This document shows positions 44,764 through 52,678 of a stretch of DNA of 64,000 bases, in pieces. The stretch's first letter is position 1. Each line of letters opens with the position of its first letter. This DNA is from Bradyrhizobium sp. C9 (lineage in GTDB: Bacteria > Pseudomonadota > Alphaproteobacteria > Rhizobiales > Xanthobacteraceae). Below the pieces are notes generated by a model. The model was not told the DNA's origin and did not search any database. It saw only the letters and a list, made by a program, of their open reading frames with translations. The stretch spans positions 248,001 through 312,000 of the forward strand of contig NZ_NWTG01000005.1 in NCBI RefSeq assembly GCF_002532045.1, in the 5' to 3' direction. Made by a program: the position numbers and the translations under genes.

Positions 44764-46710
44764 ATGTCGTATCTCTGGACGCCCCCCGCGGAACTGGTGG
44801 CGAAGAGCAACCTGAGCGCGTTCCTTCGCGCCACGGGGCAGCCGACCTACGACACGCTGGCGGCCAAAGCCGAGATTGATCCCGCCTGGCTCGTGCAGGA
44901 GGTGTTCGAATTCTGCGACGTCCGCTTCTATCGCAGGCCCGAGAAGATCCTGGATCTTGCGCGGGGCGAACCGTGGGCGCGCTGGTGCGTCGGGGGGACC
45001 ACGAACATCGTCCTCAATTGCATCGACAAGCACCGTGGAACCGACGTCTGGGACAGGACATTCCTGATCTGGGAAGGTGAAGACAGGCACGAGCAGCGAC
45101 GACTGAGCTACGCCGAGTTCGGATCCGCCGTCGGGCGGCTCGCTTCCGGCCTGCGCAAGCTCGGAATTGGCAAGGGCGACGTCGTTGCGATCTACATGCC
45201 CAACCTGCCCGAAACCTTCGTGGCCTTCTTTGCGATCCTGAAGATCGGGGCCATCGTGATGCCGTTGTTCTCCGGCTTCGGTCCGGATCCGATCCGGGCG
45301 CGGCTCAACCACGGTGAAGCGAAGGCGGTCATCACCGCGAATGGCACCTGGCGCCGGGGCGCCCCGGCTCCGCTGAAATCGGCTCTCGACGAGGCACTCG
45401 AGACCGCACCAAGCGTCCAGCATGTGATCGTAGCCGACCGCGGCGGGCTCGGTATCGACACGCCCATGCAGGTGGGACGTGACCACTGGTGGGATGAGAT
45501 CGCGAAAGAGGAGACAAACCTTCCGACCGTCGAGATGGACGCGGAAGATCCCGCCATCCTCCTCTACACGTCCGGAACGACCGGCGAGCCGAAGGGCTGC
45601 GTGTGGACGCATATCAGCTTTATTGGCTCAATGGTGACGCGGGATATGATCATCTGCGGTGACTTCAAGCCAACGGACCTGTTCTTCTTCTTCAGCGACA
45701 TGGGATGGATGGTAGGTGCGATGTGCGCCTGCATTCCAAGCTTTGTTGGCGGCAGGCTGCTCGTCGCCGAGGGGACCCCCGACTATCCCGATACGGGACG
45801 CTTCTGGCGCCTGATCGCCGATCACCAGGTCACTTATCTCGGGGTTTCACCGACTATCGTGCGTGGCATGATGCGCCATGGCGACGAGGTCGAGCGGTAC
45901 GACCTCTCCAGCCTGCGGATAACGGCCTCGGGCGGCGAGGCCTGGACGGAGACCCCGTGGCGATGGTTCTTCGAACACGTTTGCAAGTCGAAGATTCCAA
46001 TCATCAATATCTCCGGCGGAACGGAAGTCGGCGGCTGCATCTTCACCGGCACGCCGAACCATCCGATGAACCCATGTTCGTTCTCCCGGCCGGCCCTCGG
46101 GGTCGGCGCGGATATCGTCGACATGGCGGGTAGCCCGGTCCTCGACGGTGAGGTTGGCGAGCTGGTGCTGCGTCATGCATCGATCGGGCTCACCAAGAGC
46201 CTTTGGAAGGGCGACCAGCGCTATCTCGAGAGCTACTGGAACACGATTCCGGGCATCTGGGTGCATGGCGACTTTGCCATGCGCGGTAAGGACGGCCTCT
46301 ATTACATTCTTGGCCGCTCCGACGACACTCTCAAGATCTCGGGCAAGCGCGTCGGTCCGGCGGAGCTCGAGGGCGTGTTGACCGCAACCGGCAAGGTCGC
46401 GGAAGCTGCAGTCTTCAGCGTCCCCCATCCGGTCAAAGGCTCCACCATCGTGTGTGCTTGCGTGCCGAGCCCAGGCACAAAAGATTCTCGCGCGCTATCG
46501 GAACAGCTCGCCCAAGCCCTGGTGCACGGAATGGGCACCTCGTACCGCCCGGAAAGGGTGTTGCTGGTCGATGACCTGCCCAAGACACGCAACATGAAGA
46601 TCATGCGACGCGTGCTCCGCGCTGTCTTCGAAGACAAGGACCCCGGCGATCTATCGGCGCTCGCCAACCCTGAGGCCATCGACCACATCCGCCAGAAGCT
46701 CAAGGGATAG
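44764..46710 (+). CDS. Acetyl/acyl-CoA synthetase-like AMP-forming ligase
   Basis: A 648-residue ANL-superfamily ligase that activates a carboxylic acid to its CoA thioester through an acyl-AMP. Motifs: P-loop LLYTSGTTGEPKG (about residue 266), the SDMGWMVGA acyl-site segment, NISGGTEVGG, the hinge YYILGRSDDTLKISGKRVGPAELE and the adenylation Lys in KTRNMKIMRR. Overall length and N-terminus (PPAELVAKSNLSAFL) are those of acetyl- or acetoacetyl-CoA synthetase-like enzymes, so a short or polar acid is likely. AGGAGGAAACAAG fixes the ATG at 44764. Confidence 0.9.
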   Translation: MSYLWTPPAELVAKSNLSAFLRATGQPTYDTLAAKAEIDPAWLVQEVFEFCDVRFYRRPEKILDLARGEPWARWCVGGTTNIVLNCIDKHRGTDVWDRTFLIWEGEDRHEQRRLSYAEFGSAVGRLASGLRKLGIGKGDVVAIYMPNLPETFVAFFAILKIGAIVMPLFSGFGPDPIRARLNHGEAKAVITANGTWRRGAPAPLKSALDEALETAPSVQHVIVADRGGLGIDTPMQVGRDHWWDEIAKEETNLPTVEMDAEDPAILLYTSGTTGEPKGCVWTHISFIGSMVTRDMIICGDFKPTDLFFFFSDMGWMVGAMCACIPSFVGGRLLVAEGTPDYPDTGRFWRLIADHQVTYLGVSPTIVRGMMRHGDEVERYDLSSLRITASGGEAWTETPWRWFFEHVCKSKIPIINISGGTEVGGCIFTGTPNHPMNPCSFSRPALGVGADIVDMAGSPVLDGEVGELVLRHASIGLTKSLWKGDQRYLESYWNTIPGIWVHGDFAMRGKDGLYYILGRSDDTLKISGKRVGPAELEGVLTATGKVAEAAVFSVPHPVKGSTIVCACVPSPGTKDSRALSEQLAQALVHGMGTSYRPERVLLVDDLPKTRNMKIMRRVLRAVFEDKDPGDLSALANPEAIDHIRQKLKG

Positions 46711-46810
46711 CGACCGACGCGGATTAGCCCGTGCCAGGCGGAGCCGCATAACGCGAAGCAGGGCGTCAAGGCAACCACAGGCCAGTTGCCTTGACGAGGA
46801 ACAGGCGATC

Positions 46811-47620
46811 CTAGATCGGGCAGTCCTTGGGGAACGCCGGCTTGCGCTTTTCGAGGTGCGAGGCCAGCCCTTCGCGGGCCTCATTGCCCGCAAAGCCGAG
46901 GATTTCAAGGGCGGTCGAGGTATCGAAAAGCGGCCCGTTGACGCGAAGCCAGTTATTCAACGCGTATTTGGTCCAGCGGATCGCACTCTGTGCGCCGGCG
47001 GCGAGATCTTGCGCTGTTTCCAGTGCGATGCCTTGCAGTTCCGCATCTTCGACACACAGAGAGACCAGGCCGATCCGCTCGGCTTCCTCACCCGACAGCG
47101 GCTTGCAAGTGAGCAGATAGTATTTGGCCTTCGCCAGTCCGCAGAGCAGCGGCCAGATGATGCAGGCGACGTCGCCAGCGGCGACACCGAGCCTGGTATG
47201 CCCGTCCACGATCCGCGCCGATTTGCCACAGATCGACACGTCGGCAAGAATTCCGACGACGAGGCCGGCTCCCACGGCGACGCCGTTGATCGCGGAGATG
47301 ATGGGCTTGTTGCAGTTGATGACGTTGTAAACGAGATCCTTGGCCTCTTTCCAGGTCGCCATCCGCGCGGCCGGATTGTCGAGCAGCGACCTGATCAGCT
47401 CGAAATCGCCGCCGGCCGAGAAGGCCTTCCCCGCCCCCGTGACGATCACGGCGCTGATGTCGGGGTCGCTGTCGATGTCTCTCCAGATGTGAGTGAGCTG
47501 CGTGTGGGTCTCGGCGTCGACGGAGTTGTAAGTCTCCGGTCGGTCGAAGGTGATCCGTAGGATCCGTTCGGCCGGATAGTCGAGCTTCAACTTCGTGTAA
47601 GCCGCGTATCGATAGGACAT
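46811..47620 (-). CDS. Enoyl-CoA hydratase/isomerase family protein (crotonase 2)
   Basis: A 269-residue crotonase-fold protein. It has the oxyanion region [18 protein letters not shown] and [24 protein letters not shown]. Both usual catalytic Glu positions are replaced: GAGLVVG in place of GGG-x-ELA, and [12 protein letters not shown] in place of PE-x-x-LG, leaving His/Arg/Asp in the pocket. That points to a non-hydratase reaction on a CoA ester. AGGAAG precedes the ATG at 47620. It is divergent from the second acyl-CoA synthetase, with an operator palindrome between them. Confidence 0.85.
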   Translation of the reverse strand: MSYRYAAYTKLKLDYPAERILRITFDRPETYNSVDAETHTQLTHIWRDIDSDPDISAVIVTGAGKAFSAGGDFELIRSLLDNPAARMATWKEAKDLVYNVINCNKPIISAINGVAVGAGLVVGILADVSICGKSARIVDGHTRLGVAAGDVACIIWPLLCGLAKAKYYLLTCKPLSGEEAERIGLVSLCVEDAELQGIALETAQDLAAGAQSAIRWTKYALNNWLRVNGPLFDTSTALEILGFAGNEAREGLASHLEKRKPAFPKDCPI

Positions 47621-47664
47621 GTTGATCTTCCTGCTGTTGGCGCATAAGAAGCGCTACCAATTGT

Positions 47665-47682
47665 TTCTAACAGATGTTAGAA
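47665..47682. promoter_or_regulatory. Operator palindrome 2 (TetR-type)
   Basis: TTCTAACAGATGTTAGAA, a perfect 8+2+8 palindrome (the flanking bases T and T break the ninth pair). It sits between crotonase 2 and the second acyl-CoA synthetase and shares arm sequence with the sites at 44685 and 50927. Confidence 0.85.
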
Positions 47683-47752
47683 TTTGTGGTCGGCCGGTGC
47701 AAGCGCTGGTTCGAAACAAGAATGTCGAAAGACAGCGCTCGAGGAAACGTTG

Positions 47753-49294
47753 ATGGAAACCGGATTCAGTATCCAGACAGACGGCGGATCCGGCATCGGA
47801 ACCGTCGGTGCCCTGTTCGAGGCCTGTGCTGAGCTCCATGCGAACAGATTTGCAATCGAATCCCGCGACCGGCACGTGACCTATGGCGAGTTGCGGGATC
47901 GGGTGCGTCGGTTAACTGCCTTGTTTGCCGCGCGCGGCCTGCAACGGGGCGACCGGCTTGGGCTGCTGTCGCGCAACCGTCCGGAATATCTCGAGATCGA
48001 GCTGGCGGCCGCCAATCTCGGAATCATCACGGCCTGTCTTAACTGGCGGCTGTCGGAGCGCGAGCTCTCCTATTGCATCGAGCTGGTGTCGCCCAAGCTG
48101 CTCCTGGTCGAGGCCGACCTCGCTGCAAACCTCCCGCCGGCCACCAAGGCTAATCCGATCCTGCAAATCGGACCTCAATACGAAAGCGAGCTCGCGCGAC
48201 AGGAGGGGCGCGCATCCGCGTCTGTCGCCCAACCGGAAGATGGGCTCGTCATTCTGTATACCAGCGGAACGACCGGCCTGCCGAAAGGTGCCGTGATTTC
48301 GCACCGCGCAATGGTGATGCGGGCGCTGGTGTTTTCTTCCGAGCTCGGCATTGCTCCACACGACACGTTCGTCGCATGGGCCCCGCTGTTCCACATGGCA
48401 TCGACTGATCACGCGCTCGCCACCCTGCTGCGCGGCGGAACTGTGGTCGTGATCGACGGCTTCCAGCTGGAACCTATGCTGACGGCCGTCTCCCAACATC
48501 ACATTGGCTGGCTGGTCCTCATTCCGGGCATGGTCGAGGCCCTTATCGATGGTCTGAAAACGCATCGCACCAAGGTGAAGGGCGTTCGGGTGTGCGGAGC
48601 CATGGCGGACCTGGTCGCCCCGCACGCCATTGCCGAGGTCACTCAGTTGCTCGGCGCCCCCTATCTCAACAGCTTCGGTTCGACTGAGACCGGCCTGCCG
48701 CCAGCGACGCGGGCGCTGATTGCGCCAGGCGATGTACCGGCCAGCCTGTCCAAGCGGCAAAATGCGTTCTGTCAGATCAAGCTGGTTGATACCTCCGACA
48801 ATGAGGTCGCGGCCGGCGAGCCCGGCGAGTTGGCCATTCGCAGCCCGACACTCTTCTCCGGCTATTGGCGCGCGGACGAGACCAACGCGCGCGACTTCCG
48901 CGGCGGCTGGTTTCACATGGGCGACGTGTTCAGACGCAACGCCGACGGATCGCTCGATTTCGTCGACCGCGCCAAATACCTGATCAAGTCGGGCGGCGAG
49001 AATATCTATCCCGCCGAAATCGAGCGTGTCCTGCTCGGCGACGACCGCATCGCGGAAGTCGCAGTCGTCCGCGCCGCTGACCCAAGGTGGGGAGAAGCGC
49101 CCGTCGCCTTTGTCGCGTGCCGCGAAGGGACCGGCATGACAGAGGCTGAGCTCACCGAGCTGTGCCGCCGGGAGCTGGCGAGCTACAAGCGGCCGCGCGA
49201 ATTCCGCTTCATTTCCTTTGGTGAATTCCCGCGCTCGACGAGCGGCAAGGTTCAGCGCCACGAACTCGAGCGCCGCTTGAAGGCTTCCACATGA
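47753..49294 (+). CDS. Long/medium-chain-type acyl-CoA synthetase (class I adenylate-forming)
   Basis: A 513-residue AMP-forming acyl-CoA ligase, distinct from the longer one at 44764. Motifs: LVILYTSGTTGLPKGAVISH, the acyl-site WAPLFHMAS, NSFGSTETG, the hinge VDRAKYLIKSGGENIYPAEIE and the catalytic Lys in PRSTSGKVQRHELE. Length and wording match fatty-acid or aromatic-acid ligases. GAGGAAACGTTG precedes the ATG at 47753. It overlaps the thiolase-like gene by four bases (ATGA), so a synthetase, thiolase-like protein and DUF35 partner form one operon under palindrome 2. Confidence 0.9.
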   Translation: METGFSIQTDGGSGIGTVGALFEACAELHANRFAIESRDRHVTYGELRDRVRRLTALFAARGLQRGDRLGLLSRNRPEYLEIELAAANLGIITACLNWRLSERELSYCIELVSPKLLLVEADLAANLPPATKANPILQIGPQYESELARQEGRASASVAQPEDGLVILYTSGTTGLPKGAVISHRAMVMRALVFSSELGIAPHDTFVAWAPLFHMASTDHALATLLRGGTVVVIDGFQLEPMLTAVSQHHIGWLVLIPGMVEALIDGLKTHRTKVKGVRVCGAMADLVAPHAIAEVTQLLGAPYLNSFGSTETGLPPATRALIAPGDVPASLSKRQNAFCQIKLVDTSDNEVAAGEPGELAIRSPTLFSGYWRADETNARDFRGGWFHMGDVFRRNADGSLDFVDRAKYLIKSGGENIYPAEIERVLLGDDRIAEVAVVRAADPRWGEAPVAFVACREGTGMTEAELTELCRRELASYKRPREFRFISFGEFPRSTSGKVQRHELERRLKAST

Positions 49295-50472
49295 GCGATA
49301 CCAGTCTCAGAGGAAAAGTTGCCGTCATCGGTATCGGATTGTCGGCGGTCGGCAAGGTGCCAGGCCGCAGTCCGCTCTCGCTTGCGGCGGAGGCCGCAGC
49401 AAACGCACTTGCGGATGCCGGCGTCGCCAAGAGCGAGGTGGACGGTGTTCTCTCGAGCCATGCCTTCGCCTCCCCGTTCCATCGCTTCAGCGTTGCCTTC
49501 AGCGAGTACTTTGGAATCCGTCCGACCTTCTCGAACACATTGCAGGTGTCCGGCGCCACGGCGGCGACGATGTTCAGCATTGGTGCGGCCGCCATTCACG
49601 GCGGCCTCGCCAACGTGGTGCTGCTGGTCGCAGCCGATAGTCTCATGACGGGGCTGACGCCAGACTTGGCGCTGCGTTCGCTCACGGAAAGCCGGGATCA
49701 GCAATATGAGATGCCCTTTGGCATTCCGGTTGCCAACACCTTCGCAATGACCGCACACCGGCATATGAGGGAGTTCGGCACCACGCCCGAGCAGCTGGCG
49801 GAGGTCGCCGTCGTGCACAGCCGTCACGCGGCGCGAACTCCCGGCGCGCAGCAGTCGACACCGATCACCACAGCGGACGTGCTGAATTCGCCGATGGTCA
49901 CCACGCCCTATCACAAGCTCGACTGCTCGCTGATCTCGGACGGCGGCGCGGCATTTGTCCTCACGTCGGCCGAACATGCAAAGGCCCTCGGGATCAGCAG
50001 TCCGATTTACGTCCTCGGTTGCGGCGAATGCTACACCCACGAGCACATCTTCCTGATGCCATCCCTGACCACGACCGGTGCCGTGGAATCCAGCCGGAGG
50101 GCGTATGCAATGGCCGGCTACCAGCCGAGCGATATGGATGTCGCCGGAATCTACGATTGCTTCACAGGCACCGTGGTCATGATGCTTGAGGACCTCGGCT
50201 TCTGCCGGAAGGGTGAAGGCGGTCCGTTCGTCGCCGACGGACAGATGAGCTACGGCGGCCAAATACCTTCCAACACCCATGGCGGCTTGCTGTCATTCGC
50301 ACATTCCGGAATGCCGGGCGCCCTATTCCACTTCCATGAGGTGATCGCGCAGCTCCGCGGTCAATGCGGCGAGCGGCAGGTCGAAAACGCGGCGCTTGGG
50401 CTGGTGCACAGCCTCGGCGCGGGATTTGCCACCAACGCCACGACCGTCCTCGGCACGGAGGGAACGTTGTGA
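49291..50472 (+). CDS. Thiolase-like protein (SCPx/lipid-transfer type), nucleophile missing
   Basis: A 393-residue thiolase-fold protein of the non-specific lipid-transfer/acetyl-CoA acetyltransferase group. The second-half motifs are present (DGGAAFVLTS, GIYDCFTGTVVMMLED, HGGLLSFAHSGMPGALFHFHE). At the place where thiolases carry the acyl-accepting Cys (NC-x-SG), this protein reads NTLQVSGATAATM, so the nucleophile is lost or replaced. It overlaps the next gene, a DUF35 protein, by one base. Such thiolase-DUF35 pairs work as complexes, with DUF35 holding the CoA substrate; some do retro-aldol rather than Claisen chemistry. Confidence 0.85.
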   Translation: MSDTSLRGKVAVIGIGLSAVGKVPGRSPLSLAAEAAANALADAGVAKSEVDGVLSSHAFASPFHRFSVAFSEYFGIRPTFSNTLQVSGATAATMFSIGAAAIHGGLANVVLLVAADSLMTGLTPDLALRSLTESRDQQYEMPFGIPVANTFAMTAHRHMREFGTTPEQLAEVAVVHSRHAARTPGAQQSTPITTADVLNSPMVTTPYHKLDCSLISDGGAAFVLTSAEHAKALGISSPIYVLGCGECYTHEHIFLMPSLTTTGAVESSRRAYAMAGYQPSDMDVAGIYDCFTGTVVMMLEDLGFCRKGEGGPFVADGQMSYGGQIPSNTHGGLLSFAHSGMPGALFHFHEVIAQLRGQCGERQVENAALGLVHSLGAGFATNATTVLGTEGTL

Positions 50473-50888
50473 TGGCATCCGAGGATTCAGTCCGAAAGCC
50501 CCTGCCCGCGCCGGATGCCGATACGGTCACATTCTGGCATGGCTTGCGACACGGCAAACTCCTGCTGCAGCACTGCCGCCGATGCCGTAACGTGCAGTAT
50601 TACCAGCAAGCCACATGTCGCGAATGCGGCAGCGACGATCTCGAGCATCGACCGGCAACCGGCCGCGGCAAGGTGCATTCCTTCAGCGTGGTCTACCGGG
50701 CTCCGGGCCCCGCATTCAAAGAGGATGTCCCCTACGCCGTGTTGCTGGTCGAACTCGCGGAAGGGCCGCGCATGATCAGCACCCTGACCGGGAGCGATCC
50801 GGAGGACGTCACCTTCGACATGGAGGTCGAGCTCGCATTCGACCAGGTCTCCGACGACATAACTCTGCCGCGCTTCCGGAAAGCCTGA
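50472..50888 (+). CDS. Zn-ribbon/OB-fold DUF35-family protein
   Basis: A 138-residue protein with a short N-terminal helix (FWHGLRHGKLLLQHC), a rubredoxin-like zinc ribbon (CRRC and CREC, two CxxC knuckles) and an OB-fold C-terminal half (GRGKVHSFSVVYR, AVLLVELAEGPRMIST). These proteins bind acyl-CoA and form tight complexes with thiolase-like partners. Its ATG overlaps the stop of the thiolase-like gene (TGATG), supporting co-folding of the pair. Confidence 0.9.
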   Translation: MASEDSVRKPLPAPDADTVTFWHGLRHGKLLLQHCRRCRNVQYYQQATCRECGSDDLEHRPATGRGKVHSFSVVYRAPGPAFKEDVPYAVLLVELAEGPRMISTLTGSDPEDVTFDMEVELAFDQVSDDITLPRFRKA

Positions 50889-50926
50889 GGACCCGCATGA
50901 GTTCTGCTTGCATCCGCGCGCGATCG

Positions 50927-50946
50927 ATTCTAACAACTGTTAGAAT
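50927..50946. promoter_or_regulatory. Operator palindrome 3 (TetR-type)
   Basis: ATTCTAACAACTGTTAGAAT, a perfect 9+2+9 palindrome in the 166-base gap before the carboxylase genes. It makes the carboxylase-crotonase 3 genes a separately controlled unit of the same regulon. Confidence 0.85.
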
Positions 50947-51054
50947 TTGCGGAAGCCACTATTTTGCGGCCCTCGCATCCCGAACCCGCCGGTCGATCTA
51001 CACCAGCGGCAAGCCACCGATGGGCTTGTCGCGCAGCCGCCAGGACCACCAGCA

Positions 51055-52662
51055 ATGGCAATCATGAAATCGGACATCGTCACCTCGACCGCGGAATATG
51101 CCCGTAACCGCAGCGCCTATGCTGAACGCGTGGCGGACCTCAGGCGGCGCCGGGCTGCGGCTACGCTCGGCGGCCCGGAGCGGGCGCGCAAGCTTCACAA
51201 GGAACGCGATCAGCTATTGCCGCGCGAGCGGATCGCGGCGCTGATCGATCCCGGATCCCCGTTCCTCGAATTCTGTCAACTGGCCGGCGAAGGCCTGTAC
51301 GAAGGCGTGCCGCCCGGCGGCAGCATCATTACCGGGGTCGGAATGATCTCCGATCGTCCCTGCATGATCATCGCCAACGAGCCCACCGTAAAGGGCGGCA
51401 CCTACTACGGTATCACCTGCAAGAAGCATGTGCGCGCCCAACGCTTCGCCTGGCAGCACCGCCTGCCCTGCGTGACCCTGGTTCAATCCGGCGGCGCCAA
51501 CCTGCCCGACCAGCCCAATATCTTCCCTGACGATGGCCAGTTTGGCTCGATCTTTTACAACCAGGTCAGAATGTCAGCCGAAGGCATCCCGCAGATTGCA
51601 GTGGTGCACGGTCCTTCTACCGCGGGCGGAGCTTACATCCCCGCCTTGAGCGATGAGACCGTGATCATCCGAAACCAGGGCGCCATGTTTCTCGGCGGAC
51701 CGCAGCTGGTTTATGCGGCGACCCGCGAGGAGGTCGGCATCGAGGCACTCGGCGGCGGCGAGATGCATAGTCGAGTGAGCGGCGTCACCGACCATCTCGC
51801 CGAGAACGACGCCCATGCAATTGCCATCACGCGCGAGATCGTCGCCAGTCTCGGTGAAATTCCCCGGCAAAGCCGGACCGTCGCTCCGGTACGCGAGCCG
51901 CAATTCGACCCCAACGAAATCTACGGCCTGATCAGTTCGGATCCGCGCATTCCCACCAACAATCGCGATGTCCTCGCGCGTCTCGTCGACGGCAGCGAAT
52001 TCCATGAGTTCAAGCCGCTCTATGGCGATACGCTTGTGACCGGCTTCGCGCGGATCATGGGCTTCGAAATCGGCATCCTGTGCAACAATGGCGTGCTGTT
52101 CTCCGAAAGTGCGCTGAAAGCCACGCACTTCATCGAACTGTGCTGCAAGCGCGACATTCCCCTGCTGTTCATGGCCGATGTCACGGGCTTCATGGTTGGC
52201 CGTGAAGCCGAGGAAGGCGGCATCACCAAGAATGGTGCGAAGATGATCACGGCCATGGCGAGCGCCAATGTCCCGAAATACACGCTGATCATGGGCAATG
52301 CCTACGGCGCGGGCTACCTCGCCATGTGCGGCCGGGCGTTCCGGCCAAATGCCATGATGATGTGGCCAAATGCCCGTTCCGCCATCATGGGACCCGACCA
52401 AGCAGCGACGACGCTCGCGATGGTTCGCGACGAGGTGCACAAGCGCGAGGGCACGACCTGGAAGGAGGGCGAGCGCGAGGCCTACATGGCTCCGACACGG
52501 AGAACATTCGAGGATTTCGCCAATGCCTACAACTTTGCCCGCAACACCTGGTGCGACATGGTGATCGATCCGCTCGAAACCCGCAATGTGATGGCGCTGT
52601 TGCTCGACCTCGCCGGGCGCGTTCCGCGCCAGCGCACCGATTTCGGCGTGTTCCGGATGTAG
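51055..52662 (+). CDS. Acyl-CoA carboxylase carboxyltransferase (beta) subunit
   Basis: A 535-residue carboxyltransferase of the methylcrotonyl/geranyl/propionyl-CoA carboxylase group that moves CO2 from biotin to an acyl-CoA. The N- and C-terminal crotonase-like halves are complete, with VQSGGANLPDQPNIFPD, HGPSTAGGAYIPALSDETVI and MGNAYGAGYLAMCGRAF. Length and wording are close to methylcrotonyl-CoA carboxylase beta (about 535). AGGA lies nine bases before the ATG at 51055; the frame to 50947 overlaps the operator. The exact acyl-CoA is not readable. Confidence 0.9.
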   Translation: MAIMKSDIVTSTAEYARNRSAYAERVADLRRRRAAATLGGPERARKLHKERDQLLPRERIAALIDPGSPFLEFCQLAGEGLYEGVPPGGSIITGVGMISDRPCMIIANEPTVKGGTYYGITCKKHVRAQRFAWQHRLPCVTLVQSGGANLPDQPNIFPDDGQFGSIFYNQVRMSAEGIPQIAVVHGPSTAGGAYIPALSDETVIIRNQGAMFLGGPQLVYAATREEVGIEALGGGEMHSRVSGVTDHLAENDAHAIAITREIVASLGEIPRQSRTVAPVREPQFDPNEIYGLISSDPRIPTNNRDVLARLVDGSEFHEFKPLYGDTLVTGFARIMGFEIGILCNNGVLFSESALKATHFIELCCKRDIPLLFMADVTGFMVGREAEEGGITKNGAKMITAMASANVPKYTLIMGNAYGAGYLAMCGRAFRPNAMMMWPNARSAIMGPDQAATTLAMVRDEVHKREGTTWKEGEREAYMAPTRRTFEDFANAYNFARNTWCDMVIDPLETRNVMALLLDLAGRVPRQRTDFGVFRM

Positions 52663-52678
52663 ACGCAGGGGATCCGCA

